Origin: Heliocidaris tuberculata
Taxonomy: Eukaryota > Echinodermata > Echinoidea > Camarodonta > Echinometridae
Length of the DNA: 64,000 bases
Assembly (NCBI GenBank): GCA_025618425.1
Contig: CM046845.1
Span: 8,301,491 to 8,365,490 of the forward strand
Direction: 5' to 3'
Each line of letters begins with the position of its first letter. Position 1 is the first letter of the stretch. Below, one piece after another: positions 22,939-32,529 of the stretch. The notes below the pieces were generated by a model, which did no database searches, was not told where the DNA came from, and worked only from the letters and a program-made list of their open reading frames with translations. The position numbers were made by a program, and so were the translations under genes.

Positions 22939-23288
22939 ACCCCCCCCCCCCCCCAATATTTACCCTTATACCCCCGTAGTTGAACGGGCAGTCACTGTGC
23001 AATCCTAATGCCCTGTAATCCCATTCAGTAGTACTTGTAATACCTGTTTTGTTATCAATCATTTATTGTACTTCATTTATTGTACTTCTCTTACTTCACT
23101 GAATATGTTTCTATCATCTTGTCTTGCTCTCTTGTAAATATTGTAATACTGGTCAGTCGCTGATGAACCTTCGGGTGAAACAGGCTGTACGACTCATAAG
23201 CTAAACTATCTAGCCAATAAAATTATACACAGCTCCTCCAGTTGAGCACTTTTAGAAACTGCAGTGTATCGTACATTACTGTACATTA

Positions 23289-23292
<4 letters not shown>
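22670..23292 (+). repeat. Right pseudo-LTR of the Penelope-like element
   Basis: Direct copy of 20,164-20,789; it includes the last part of the GIY-YIG domain, the stop at 22,936-22,938 and the 3' UTR. Confidence 0.92.
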
Positions 23293-23324
<32 letters not shown>

Positions 23325-23394
23325 AAGATACCCAACTTAAACATTTCGACGGCGTCTCGGTAAATTGTATTAAGTGAGGATTGATGAATAGTCT

Positions 23395-23463
<69 letters not shown>
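23290..23463. repeat. Two (TA)n tracts
   Basis: TA dinucleotides at 23,290-23,320 and 23,396-23,463 flank about 75 bases of unique DNA. The second is the tail of the inverted SINE copy that follows. Confidence 0.95.
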
Positions 23464-23677
23464 ATTGTAAGGAAATATTAACATATACAACAGCTTTGGC
23501 AACTCTCGTGAAAATAATATAATTGTGAGAAATGAAAATGAGAGAACAATGGTTGCGTAGCTTAAATCAAAGTTCCCCATAGCTGTCCTCCCTTTTTGAA
23601 ATTTTTGCAAAGGTTGAAAAAATGTCTCCGCCGGGAATCGAACCCGGGTCGTTGGCTCAGAACGCCAATGCCTTAAC
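23463..23677 (-). mobile_element. tRNA-Arg-derived SINE, 5'-truncated copy
   Basis: On the - strand: a tRNA-like part lacking its first ~15 bases (23,677-23,623), then about 150 bases of unique body, then a (TA)n tail. It is the inverted counterpart of 25,794-25,995 with only a few differences. The anticodon loop reads GTTCTGA. The missing 5' part is where the LINE sequence begins. Confidence 0.8.
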
Positions 23678-23682
23678 CTGCC

Positions 23683-25138
23683 CCCGAATTGATTAATGAG
23701 GTTGAAGATTTGTCATTAACTACGGGTATAGTGCCGAATAGCGTTAAAATAGCTAAAGTCATCCCAATATTCGAAAAAGGTGATGCTTTAGAAACTAATA
23801 ATTACAGGCCAATATCATTATTACCATCCCTCTCCCCCTCTCCAAAGTTCTAGAAAGAATTGTCTTTATCAGAGTTACAGCCTTTCTCAACAAACATAAC
23901 ATTATTTGTGATTCGCAGTTTGGCTTTCGAACAAACCATAATACAACACAGGCAATATTAACATGCATATAGATACTATAGCCCATGCCATTGATCAGCG
24001 CTTGCATACCATCGCAATATTCCTGGACTTTTCCAAGGCTTTCGATACTATATAAACCATAATATTCTCCTACATAAGTTATCGCACTACGGTGTTCGAG
24101 GGAAAGCCTTGGAATGGTTCAGGAATTATTTATCAAATAGAAAACAATTCGTAGAAATAAATAATCATAGGTCATCGTTACGACCCATCGGCTGTGGTGT
24201 TCCACAGGGAAGTCTACTTGGTTCCTTACTATTTATCATATACATAAATGAATTTTATAAATCCTCAGATGTGCTATCATTTATTCTATTTGCAGACGAT
24301 TCAAACCTATTTTATTCTCATTCTAACCCTAATACCCTTCTTTCAACAATAAACAAAGAACTTAAATGCATAGTTGAATGGGTAAAAGCAAACAAGTTAT
24401 CACTTAACATACTAAAGACAAATTTTATGCTGTTTAGGAACACCTTGCAAAACTTACCTGGAAATATTTTGTTCGACGACGCGCCGCTGGATAGGGTATC
24501 ATCAACAAAATTTCTAGGGCTTACGATTGACGATAAACTAAACTGGAACATGCACATACAAAATATATCCAAAATTATTTCCCAGAATATTGGAATAATG
24601 AATAAACTCAAATATTTTCTTTCCAAGGACTACACTTTTCATACTGTATTTTTCACTGATATTACCTTATCTTAATTATGGAATAATGGCTTGGGGTAAC
24701 ACTAATAAATATCTTACTGATAGAATTTCTATCTTACAAAAGAAAATCTTAAGGATAATGCATAATGCTCCTGTTCGTTCACATAGCGATCCTTTATTTT
24801 ACGAATCAAAAACTCTAAAGTTTTCAGATTTATTTTTTTTCCAAACAGGACAATTCATGTATAAATTGAATAAAAACGAACTGCCACACACTTTCATTAA
24901 CATGTTCACAAGAAACAGTTCCATACATACCCAACGAGACAATCCAACCGTTTCCACCTTCCCCGCACCCGCACTCTTTTTGCACACAAAACCGTCTCTT
25001 TCTACGGCCCGAAATACTGGAACTCACTTAGCAGCGATATAATCAACTCCAAAAGTCTAAACTGTTTCAAAAGCAAGTTGAAAAAACATCTCCTTCAACT
25101 ATATATGCAATGAATTCAAACTGAGCGAGCAGGATCCA

Positions 25139-25182
<44 letters not shown>

Positions 25183-25770
25183 TCCGCCTGTATTCTCTGT
25201 TTTACTCCCTTTTCACCCCTTCTTTTCCTGCCTTCTCTCTTCCTTCTTCTCACACACTGACACACTCATTATCTTTCATTTCCCTCCTTCCTCCTCCCTC
25301 CTTCTCTTCATTCTCTTTTGTTTCCACACCGTCTTGCACTTCCACTTTACTTTCACATTTATTTTTTCTTATGCATGGGTTAAGGCAATAGTCCTTCTAC
25401 CTCAACTCACTTATAAATTCTTTCTTATCAACAATTCGCTTGTCGTAATGATGCTTTATGAAGTTAATTTAATATTATTGAACGACCCATTCGTGATTAA
25501 GTTATATAAGTTTCTGGACATATAATATACAAGCTTTGCTTTTAAATATGTCCAACTGTTTTCAATATCACTTAATAGGTCAATATCTGTGCATCATATT
25601 TTTTACTTACCGATATTTGATTATGTGCCCTATCTATGGAAAAACATCATTGTGATATATATTCATTTTATGTTATGCACTGCAGTATTATGTTAATATG
25701 AATGATTGAAACAGTCAATAAATCAAATCAGATCAAATCAAATCAAATCAAATCAAATCAAATTGAATCT
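23683..25770 (+). mobile_element. 5'-truncated CR1/Jockey-group LINE
   Basis: Begins inside the RT domain, followed by a 3' UTR with a CT microsatellite (25,141-25,178) and a tail of (TCAAA)n (25,728-25,762). The 3' part recurs as an inverted copy at 37,683-38,396. No endonuclease domain is present. Confidence 0.85.
23690..25117 (+). pseudogene. Broken LINE reverse transcriptase
   Basis: Reading frames are interrupted by stops and frameshifts. Recognisable parts are VIPIFEKGD and NNYRPISLL near 23,765-23,820, an FLDFSKAFDT-type motif A near 24,030 with a frameshift, GVPQGSLLGSLLFIIYIN near 24,200, FADDSNLF near 24,290, and a C-terminal stretch at 24,686-25,042. The order is that of non-LTR retrotransposon RTs (CR1/Jockey/Crack-like). 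It is not functional. Confidence 0.88.
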
Positions 25771-25793
25771 GGTGTCACCGAAACTACTGGCCC

Positions 25794-25865
25794 GTCTCCG
25801 TGGTCTAGTGGTTAAGGCATTGGCGTTCTAAGCCAACGACTCGGGTTCGATTCCCGGCGGAGGCA
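25794..25865 (+). tRNA. tRNA-Arg(TCT)-like sequence, probably SINE head
   Basis: It folds as a tRNA: acceptor GTCTCCG/CGGAGGC, anticodon stem TTGGC/GCCAA with loop GTTCTAA (anticodon TCT), T-loop TTCGATT with a paired stem. Pol III boxes are intact (TGGTCTAGTGG and GGTTCGATTCC). Because the same sequence with the same 3' extension occurs inverted at 23,463-23,677, it is more likely the head of a tRNA-derived SINE than a solitary tRNA gene, though a functional tRNA cannot be excluded. Confidence 0.7.
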
Positions 25866-25963
25866 TTTTTTCAACCTTTGCAAAAATTTCAAAAAGGGAG
25901 GACAGCTCTGGGGAACTTTGATTTAAGCTACGCAACCTTTATTCTCTCATTTTCATTTCTCAC

Positions 25964-25995
<32 letters not shown>
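25794..25995 (+). mobile_element. tRNA-Arg-derived SINE, full copy
   Basis: tRNA-like head, about 105 bases of body (TTTTTTCAACCTTTGCAAAA onward) and a (TA)n tail at 25,968-25,995. Same family as the inverted copy at 23,463-23,677. Confidence 0.82.
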
Positions 25996-25998
<3 letters not shown>

Positions 25999-26043
25999 CC
26001 TCAGTTAATGTTTGATTGCAAATTTTTCTTTTGTAACATTCAG

Positions 26044-26102
26044 GTGGTAAACGATCTGAACCAAATGTTTCTCACACGCCGTCGTCTTCATTATGCGGCT
26101 TA
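26044..26102 (+). pseudogene. SAMHD1-like exon, left half, broken by a MITE
   Basis: Acceptor ttgtaacattcag. The frame VVNDLNQMFLTRRRLHYAA follows RDK of the previous exon in phase 0 and matches human EVGNLYDMFHTRNSLHRRA. The human R366 and H370 equivalents are kept. At the TTA target the MITE begins and the frame hits TAA at 26,101-26,103. The exon resumes after the insertion. As assembled, this gene copy would be truncated here unless the element is somehow bypassed. Confidence 0.88.
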
Positions 26103-26519
26103 AGGCCACCGCACACCTTACGATCGGTCTGCGATCCGATTTGTGAAATAAATCGCTATGGCATTAAATATTGGCATTTAAACAAATCAAATCTATCCTG
26201 TTCAGGTTCTGAAAAGTAATATGAATACTAAACATAGGGTTTTGGTGAGCTGTCAGCTTTCTACAGGGAATAAGGACAAAATTAGTTTCAAATCGTAGGC
26301 AGTCGTACGATTTTTGTGACGTCACTACGACTCGGAGCCGATTTGACCATTCCACCGACTAGAAAACTCGGCAAAGGCCATATTATCGATTTTACCATCT
26401 GAATGACTATTCAGACCCTCAATCAAAAATATTTTTCGTTTTTAAATGATTTGTCAAAATGATATTACAATTTCTTCTGAAATCGGATCGCAGACCGATC
26501 GTAAGGTGTGCGGTGGCCT
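26103..26519. mobile_element. Harbinger-like MITE inserted in a coding exon
   Basis: Termini AGGCCACCGCACACCTTACG and its exact complement, continuing through GATCGGTCTGCGATCCGATT. TTA lies on both sides (26,100-26,102 and 26,520-26,522). Removing one TTA and the element restores the codons GCG GCT TAT GAG of the SAMHD1-like frame. A TTA target and inverted termini fit PIF/Harbinger. Confidence 0.93.
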
Positions 26520-26560
26520 TTATGAGCACAGAGTCACCAAGATCATCATCATCATATAAT
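26520..26560 (+). pseudogene. SAMHD1-like exon, right half
   Basis: Continues YEHRVTKII, matching human AYQHKVGNII. A run of ATC codons then leads to TAA at 26,557-26,559, just before a donor GTGTAA at 26,561. The phase at that donor (1) fits the next exon at 26,840, so the stop appears to come from change within the ATC run rather than from a wrong boundary. Confidence 0.78.
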
Positions 26561-26839
26561 GTGTAAAACCTGTTTTTTTATATTTAGAAGAAAGAACTCG
26601 AACATAACAACTCAAAAGCCGGCATCCCATCAAAATTCAAATTCGACGCTTGGTGGGACCTTGGTGAAGATTAACTTTCGCCAAAAAACAAACAAAAACA
26701 AAACAAAACAAAACAAACCCGAAGGCCCACGTGTTTGGACCGAGTATAAATCCAGTCCACACCTCTATTAAAAAATTTTGACTCATCGAAAATATATATC
26801 GAAAATCTATATTTCTTTTTTTTTTAATCTATACACTAG

Positions 26840-26885
26840 GCTTTCCGTCTGTAGCCGATCATCTCATTTTCGTTGGCAAAGATGG
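26840..26885 (+). CDS. Short SAMHD1-like exon
   Basis: Acceptor ctatacactag, donor GATGG|GTATGT. Phase 1 entry (GC completes a codon), then FPSVADHLIFVGKDG, corresponding to human AFLKADDYIEITGAGG. Short, but the position, phase and hydrophobic pattern fit the family. Confidence 0.72.
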
Positions 26886-27060
26886 GTATGTTCAGATTTT
26901 TAAAAATTAGATTATTTAAAGTCTGCAACTGATTCTTTTCATTTGTTGTGATCCAAACTCAGGAAAATAGACTCACAGTAAAAGAAATTGATTAGATGAT
27001 ACTCTCTTTTTAAAAAATTATTATACTTAAATTGTTAAAAAATTCGTATCAAATGATTAA

Positions 27061-27350
27061 AGGGCAAGTCCACTCCGGCACCATGTTGGTTTATTAAAAG
27101 TTAACCAGAAAGACATTAGTTCAACAGATCATTGAAATTTTGAAAATAATCCGATAAACATGATAAAGGAAAATATCTATTTTGCCTGAAACATGGTATT
27201 TCAATTAGTTTAAAATTGATTTGAACAGTTCAATCAAGTTCATCTTCTACTTTAAAAAACTATACGTTTAACATGAACAGCAATCACTTTTAAAGACTGA
27301 TCATGCTGATAGGCCACGTGACAATGAAAATATTCTAGGATTTTTTTTTT
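27061..27350. mobile_element. Fragment of TTAA-type MITE
   Basis: TTAA at 27,057-27,060 is followed by AGGGCAAGTCCACTCC, the same kind of terminus as at 4,098 and 60,178. No matching right end was found, so it is a one-ended remnant. Confidence 0.6.
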
Positions 27351-27404
27351 CCTTCAAATTTGCACCGTTGAATTTGAATTCATCAAATTATTGCTTTTCT
27401 TTTT

Positions 27405-27506
27405 TTTTTTAATTATTTTTATTGGTATCTAATTCTTCATTATACAAAAAAACAAACAAACAAACAAAACAAAACAAAACAAAACAAAACAAAACAAAAC
27501 ACATAC
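27405..27506. repeat. Poly-T and (CAAAA)n tract
   Basis: A poly-T run is followed by AAACAAACAAAC and tandem CAAAA units. Simple sequence. Confidence 0.9.
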
Positions 27507-27545
27507 AAAACCCCCAAACATTTACACCTCTTTAAAACTGGGCAG

Positions 27546-27741
27546 AAAGGAGTACAACTTTTTGGAGTCTGTGAAGGACCCGATGGCTTTCTGTCAAGTC
27601 AATGACACCATCGTAAACGAAATCATGAGATCACGATCTCGAGAACCAGGAATCGTGAAGGCACAGGAGATAATAGCTCGGATCCACAAGAGAGAACTCT
27701 ACCAGTGCATTGGAACATACCAACATGCCAGTGAAGAGCTG
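27546..27741 (+). CDS. SAMHD1-like exon, helical segment before C-terminal lobe
   Basis: Acceptor aaaactgggcag, donor CTG|GTAATT. The frame contains KEYNFLESVKDPMAFCQVND, TIVNEIMRSR and KAQEIIARIHKRELYQCIG, matching human MEAYTKLTDNIFLEILYS through DAREILKQIEYRNLFKYVG. In the human enzyme this region joins the catalytic core to the C-terminal lobe. The reading frame is open and the family features are clear, despite damage in the exon before last. Confidence 0.87.
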
Positions 27742-28724
27742 GTAATTTGCTTTCCTTCTCATTGTCAATATACAATTACTATGCACCTTCATTAGTAAGG
27801 ATGTTAGAAATAATTGTCCGCACAAGCTGCACCTTTCGGAATAGTCCCACACCCGAGCCAGTATATGCAGTACAAAAACCTCCTGCAATGTTTCGTTAAT
27901 ATACGTATTAAGATTCCACCAGATTGTTTCCAAAGTTCACATGAAAGATGTTTATCAGAGACAGAGATTCTTTGTCATGACCGGGACAGGGTTGTTTTCC
28001 TCCCCTATTGTACAATTGTACTGTTGTAATAACAAATATTGCATTTCGAGGAAAACAAATTCGTATCAGCCTTTTAAAAATGGGTAAATTCTCTTCTATT
28101 TCAAAAGTATTCATTAATTTTTTTCTGAAAAAAATGCAGCATTCAAGTGAGGAGGCGTTGCAAAAATATGTAGTATCAAAGTCTGCATTCTAGAAGACTT
28201 TTCACACACGGTGCTATGATTGAAAATACAATCTGCGCAATATAATAATGCTTGGTAGATTTAGATTGGGTATGCAGATTCGCATTCTGTAAAGTTGAAC
28301 TTCGCATTCTCAAGTACATGTATTTGTAAACACACAGGTAAATCATTACTATATAGCTTATTGAACAAACATGATTTGCAAAATTAAAAACAAAACAAAA
28401 CAAAAAAACAGCAGAAAAAACAAACAAAAAACAAACAACGACAAAGACACACGCACATGCGCGAGCGCGCGCGCGAACACACAATGAGAAATAAAAGAAA
28501 AAGTCTAACGACAAATTCAATTTTACGTTGAACTAAACAGATCTTCCACAGACCACAGTGATTAATTTTTGTTTATTTGCTATGCATGGGAACAAAGTGA
28601 CCGAACGAGAACATTTTCCATTTTAGGATACCGAAACTTTGAATTTCATGGGGCAATGTAAATATGCTTGGAGTCGAGTAAAAATATTCAAGATATTGAA
28701 TACAACTATTTCTCTTTTACATAG

Positions 28725-28817
28725 ATCCACAAACATTCATTGGGTGCAGCTAATATCAAGCAACAGATCGTGAACAACATTGACGAATTATGGCAAGCTG
28801 GAAACATTGAGGTTGAC
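28725..28817 (+). CDS. SAMHD1-like exon, C-terminal lobe start
   Basis: Acceptor cttttacatag, donor GAC|GTAGGT. Phase 0 in and out; the frame starts IHKHSLGAANIKQQIVNN and ends GNIEVD. Together with the next exon it gives IEVD-VSYFDLG, matching human FIVDVINMDYG. The alternative donor four bases on would put a stop in the next exon, which decides this boundary. Confidence 0.77.
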
Positions 28818-28975
28818 GTAGGTATTCCTCTGTTATGTTCTAACATGACATGAAAAGAAAAGGGAAATTTTCATATTGGATTCTTGCGAAATACTGGAAA
28901 AGTAACATTATGTAAGCTAAACGGGGTGTCTCAGAAAAAATGCAAAGAGATTTTAATTGGCAACCTCTCTAATAT

Positions 28976-29328
28976 GCTTTTTACACTTGCAAAATTTTGC
29001 TTTGTCCCGTTCTATCGGTGGGGCTAAACGAGGATTTAGCCCCACCGATAGTACACGACTAAGCTGCTTAGCCCACTTTATGTTCACATTGCATTTTACC
29101 AAAGTGGGCTGACTCCAAGATAGTACATGTAGTACGGGATTATTTTAGACCTGCAAAAAAGCAGGGTTAGCCCAACCACAGATGGGGCTAAAAGTCAAAA
29201 GGTGGGGATAAACGCTCTGGCTAGGGAGATAGTACGGGACTAAAACTGCCAATGAGAACAGCAAAAAATATAGTCCAGGGTTAAGGATAGATAGTACGGG
29301 GTCAAAAAAAATCAAGTGTAAGAAGCCT
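28976..29328. mobile_element. MITE with GCTTTTTACACTTG termini
   Basis: The left end GCTTTTTACACTTGC pairs with GCAAGTGTAAGAAGC-like DNA at the right. Inside is a strong hairpin (TATCGGTGGGGCTAAA ... TTTAGCCCCACCGATA at about 29,010-29,050) and further TAGTACGGG repeats. A TA or TAT flank is possible but not certain. Confidence 0.7.
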
Positions 29329-30238
29329 ATAAGAGTACTAGACCAATTAAGATAAAGCTACGTATGTATTGCTGTTATTGTATAGTCAGTAATTGGGGTC
29401 AATTTCACACACTAACAAAGAAGCTTTTTCTTTTTTGTAAAACCAAGCATTACAGAAAACTTACCAAGATAAAACAATATACTCGCATCAGTGCATAACA
29501 GGAGTTTACAAGTTAGGCAATTAACAATAAATATCATATTATACATGTAATTCCAATTCTCAGAAGGTAGAAATAATAAAATGTGATGATGTGTTAATTG
29601 GAATGAAGGGAGTATAACAATATCTCAAAGTCGTATTTTTCCACTTCCAGTTCACCCTTTGTAGATGCTTTATTTGTCAAAAAAGCGCCATTTTTTGGTT
29701 GGTGCCCCACCTTTTACAGACGCTCCCACGGCCTCGCACCCCGTGTGTGTAGGGGAGAATCCGGTAACTAACACAAACCCATCAGCCTGTAGATACACCA
29801 CTACGGGTGTACAATTATCGGGCGCCTCCCCCCCCCTTTTTTTTTTTGGGGGGGGGTACGTCATGTGTAGTTAAGTTATGCAAGATTGGGTTTAGTCCGA
29901 GTGCCCCATGCACCCTCCTGTCTCCTGGAGGCGCTGAAATATGTTGATTCTCCAAAGAATGGAAGTAATGATGTCTTTTCCGTGACTTGTTCGTTCTTAC
30001 CATTCCCAAAACAAGCTTGGCATTTCGATATCTTCTTCTTTAAAAAAAAATGTTTAATCTACTCAATACCGTGTTCAACAAATTATACCGATAGTCAGAA
30101 GGAAATGAAATTGATGTGAATTTCAGACCACCATAAATGTTTATTCCCATTGCCACATCATTATAAAACAATAACAATTTTAGAGCTGTTATGTTTCCAA
30201 TACGTACTGACAAGGAGATTTTTTGTAATTGCTTCCAG
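29329..30238. other. Intron with degraded repeat pieces
   Basis: Around 29,740-29,870 there is a fragment with GTAGGGGAGAATCCGG (like the 15,682 terminus), TAGATACACCACTAC, and a poly-C/poly-T/poly-G run. No coding signal. Confidence 0.5.
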
Positions 30239-30349
30239 GTGTCCTACTTTGATTTGGGGGATGATGACAAGAATCCACTTCTGAAAATCCCTTTCTACGA
30301 CAAATCGAACGGACCCATGGGCAAGGGAAAATTTCTAACTAAAGAGCAG
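30239..30349 (+). CDS. SAMHD1-like exon, C-terminal lobe
   Basis: Acceptor aattgcttccag, donor CAG|GTTTGT. The frame VSYFDLGDDDKNPLLKIPFY then DKSNG and KGKFLTKEQ matches human [23 protein letters not shown] through RITKNQ. The K-N-P and F-Y positions are kept. Phase 0 at both ends. This is the last exon for which family membership is unambiguous. Confidence 0.88.
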
Positions 30350-30582
30350 GTTTGTGGGTGATATCAATCTTAACTCGTGTGCAAGAAATATAATATCAAA
30401 TGTTTTTGTGCTTTCCCACTTTTTCTGTTGGTGTCTTGTCAGGATGGTGTTTGATACAGTCCACGAGACCGACAATACCGGTCTCGATTTTAAAGCCCTT
30501 CCTAAAGTTATCTGAGCAGTGGTGTCGATCCGTGTTCAAGATTGGGGGGGGGGGGGGGGGATGACCGGCGAGGGAGAGAAGC

Positions 30583-31294
30583 CAGTGACGTATCTAGGAA
30601 TTATGGCCGCCGGGGCAAACAATGAAGTTACTTCCACCCCCCCCCCCCTCCGAGTGCCCAAACTTATCTAAATTATTGTACAAACGAGGGAGCAAAGCGA
30701 CCGAGCGGCAAATTTTTCAATTCTCAAACCTAAAAGACGCAATTTCTTGTGCATTTTTCCGAGGAAATTTTGCAATTGACCACCGCAATTGAGCGGTAGG
30801 GAAGCTCGAATTTTATACATTGATCATGTTGATAAACGGTTTTCTATTCACTCACTTCTACAATCAGGAGCAACACTAATGAGCCTGTCCCGAAATAGTC
30901 ACCCCGGCCATTTTACATATGAGATTTGACCCCTCAAAGTTACTTAGACCATCCTTGTCATTCACAAAAAGCTTGTCAGCTCGAGCGAAGCCGCCGGTTT
31001 TGGCCCCCAGAGCCCCCCAAAAGGGCCCCAAAGTTGACGCGAAATTACGAGATCCTAAAAAAAAAAAATAATTTTGCAAGGGAGCAAAGCAACCGAGCTT
31101 TGGAAAATTTTCGCATTTCAAACCTTCAAAGACTAGATTTATAGTGCATTTACCCTGCGGATTTGGGGGCGCATAATAAGGATTATGATTTTTCCTCATT
31201 TCCCCCTTTTTTTCTTTCTCTCCTTTGCGTTTTTGGCGGCCTCTCCAAGTTCCGCCCGGGGCACGTGCCCCCCTGCCCCCTAGATACGCCACTG
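30583..31294. mobile_element. Mosaic of CAGTGRCGTATCTAGG element and another MITE
   Basis: Begins CAGTGACGTATCTAGG and ends with the complement of CAGTGGCGTATCTAGG. The left half matches the copy at 3,215-3,812. From 30,882 (GCCTGTCCCGAAATAGTCAC) it matches the terminus of the 60,541-62,516 element for about 150 bases. No 8-bp duplication is found, so this may be two fragments side by side or one nested in the other. Confidence 0.6.
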
Positions 31295-31649
31295 AGCGAA
31301 GTGACCGAGCGGGAGAGGGTGCGGGAGGGGGGGGGGTATCCCCCCTCCCACACCAGGGACTTTTTCAAAAATCTGTCTTTAAAACTTGCATTTTAGAGCA
31401 TCCCAAAAAGGGTTTTTAATGAAAAGAAGGAATGCACGGATCTACGCCAATGGACAGAACCCCTTAATTGAAAATAACAATGCAAGCGAACGAATTTTCT
31501 TCAATATTTTCGCATTGAAATTATGGAATTTCTTATTTCCTTACTTCTAATCATTAAAGAATGTGATGGTATTTGAAGATCAAACATAATGAGTTTGGAT
31601 AATTATTAGTTTTAAGAGTTAATGTATCATAATTCTTATTTAATTTATC

Positions 31650-31655
31650 CAAATA

Positions 31656-31690
<35 letters not shown>

Positions 31691-31800
31691 TTTTTTTTTT
31701 GGGGGGGGGCGATGATAATACAGGCCATCTCCCCCACCTCAAATGGGGGGGGGGGGGGGATATATAACCCCCATCCCCCCCCCCCCCCGGATCGTGACCC
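31650..31800. repeat. (TA)n, poly-T, poly-G and poly-C cluster
   Basis: TA dinucleotides at 31,655-31,690 are followed by T, G and C homopolymers to 31,790. Simple sequence; frames with poly-Pro or Ile-Tyr are artefacts. Confidence 0.9.
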
Positions 31801-32529
31801 ATGTATCTGAGCGTTTACGATACCGACAGCCCACGAGACCGACTTGGTTGCCAGAAGGGTTGCAAATGTGTTCATCATACATACATACATATAATTAGTC
31901 TAGTTGGATTTTGGTTCCTGGGCCGTCGGTCTCGTTGGCTGCTGGTCGACTGGGATGACCTGATCATGCTGATGGTGTCTGTCTTGTGAATGTAGAACAA
32001 TACCCAAACATGTTTCCATGCTAAACCCCATAAACGACGGGTGAATGGTATAAGAGTAGAGAGAGGGAATGGTGTGTCAACCTTACTGGATGTATAGGAC
32101 AAAAGAACTCGGGAGAGGAAGACAGTGGAAATTAAACTAAAGAAAGATTAATAAATACATGTATGTCACAATTTCAAAGACAAATTTTTTTTTCTTTTAA
32201 TCATGTTTCAAGTGGACAATAAAATGAAAATGCAATGTAATCATGCATGATTTAACATTGTGTCCAACATTACTCTTTGGAGCCAATAACTCACTAGCGC
32301 AGCTTTCTCCTTATAGGCTCCTAAATATTTCACTTTTATGCTAGCCCAGTCTTTTCAATAAATACTGCATGAAAACGTATAGATATGAGGTACTCACCTT
32401 CTTTTATTTTCTCTGACAATGTATTTCATGTTTGTACCATTTATATTGTTTGTACCATTATTTTATACTGTAAAAGCATTGTAAATGTGAAATATGAAAC
32501 AATAAACTGAAACTGAGAGTGAAACTGAA
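31801..32529. other. Intron, nothing coding
   Basis: Contains CCCACGAGACCGAC phrases (31,829 and, inverted, about 31,925) like one at 30,462. Otherwise AT-rich DNA. Confidence 0.5.

Larger units (their letters stand above)
20100..23292 (+). mobile_element. Penelope-like retroelement with pseudo-LTRs
   Basis: A direct repeat of about 620 bases (20,164-20,789 and 22,670-23,292) brackets a unique 5' segment. The repeat holds the 3' end of the ORF plus 3' UTR, so the left copy is the tail of a tandem unit (pseudo-LTR), the arrangement typical of Penelope-like elements. In addition, 20,100-20,152 is an inverted copy of 20,671-20,724 from the element tail. The element sits in an intron of the SAMHD1-like gene on the same strand. 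The two repeats look nearly identical apart from poly-C length, suggesting a fairly recent insertion. Confidence 0.9.

Noticed and set aside
30583..31294. Single complete hAT element
   Set aside because: Termini match, but the 8-bp flanks do not (GAGAGAAG against AGCGAAGT), and half of it belongs to another family, so it is listed only as a mosaic.
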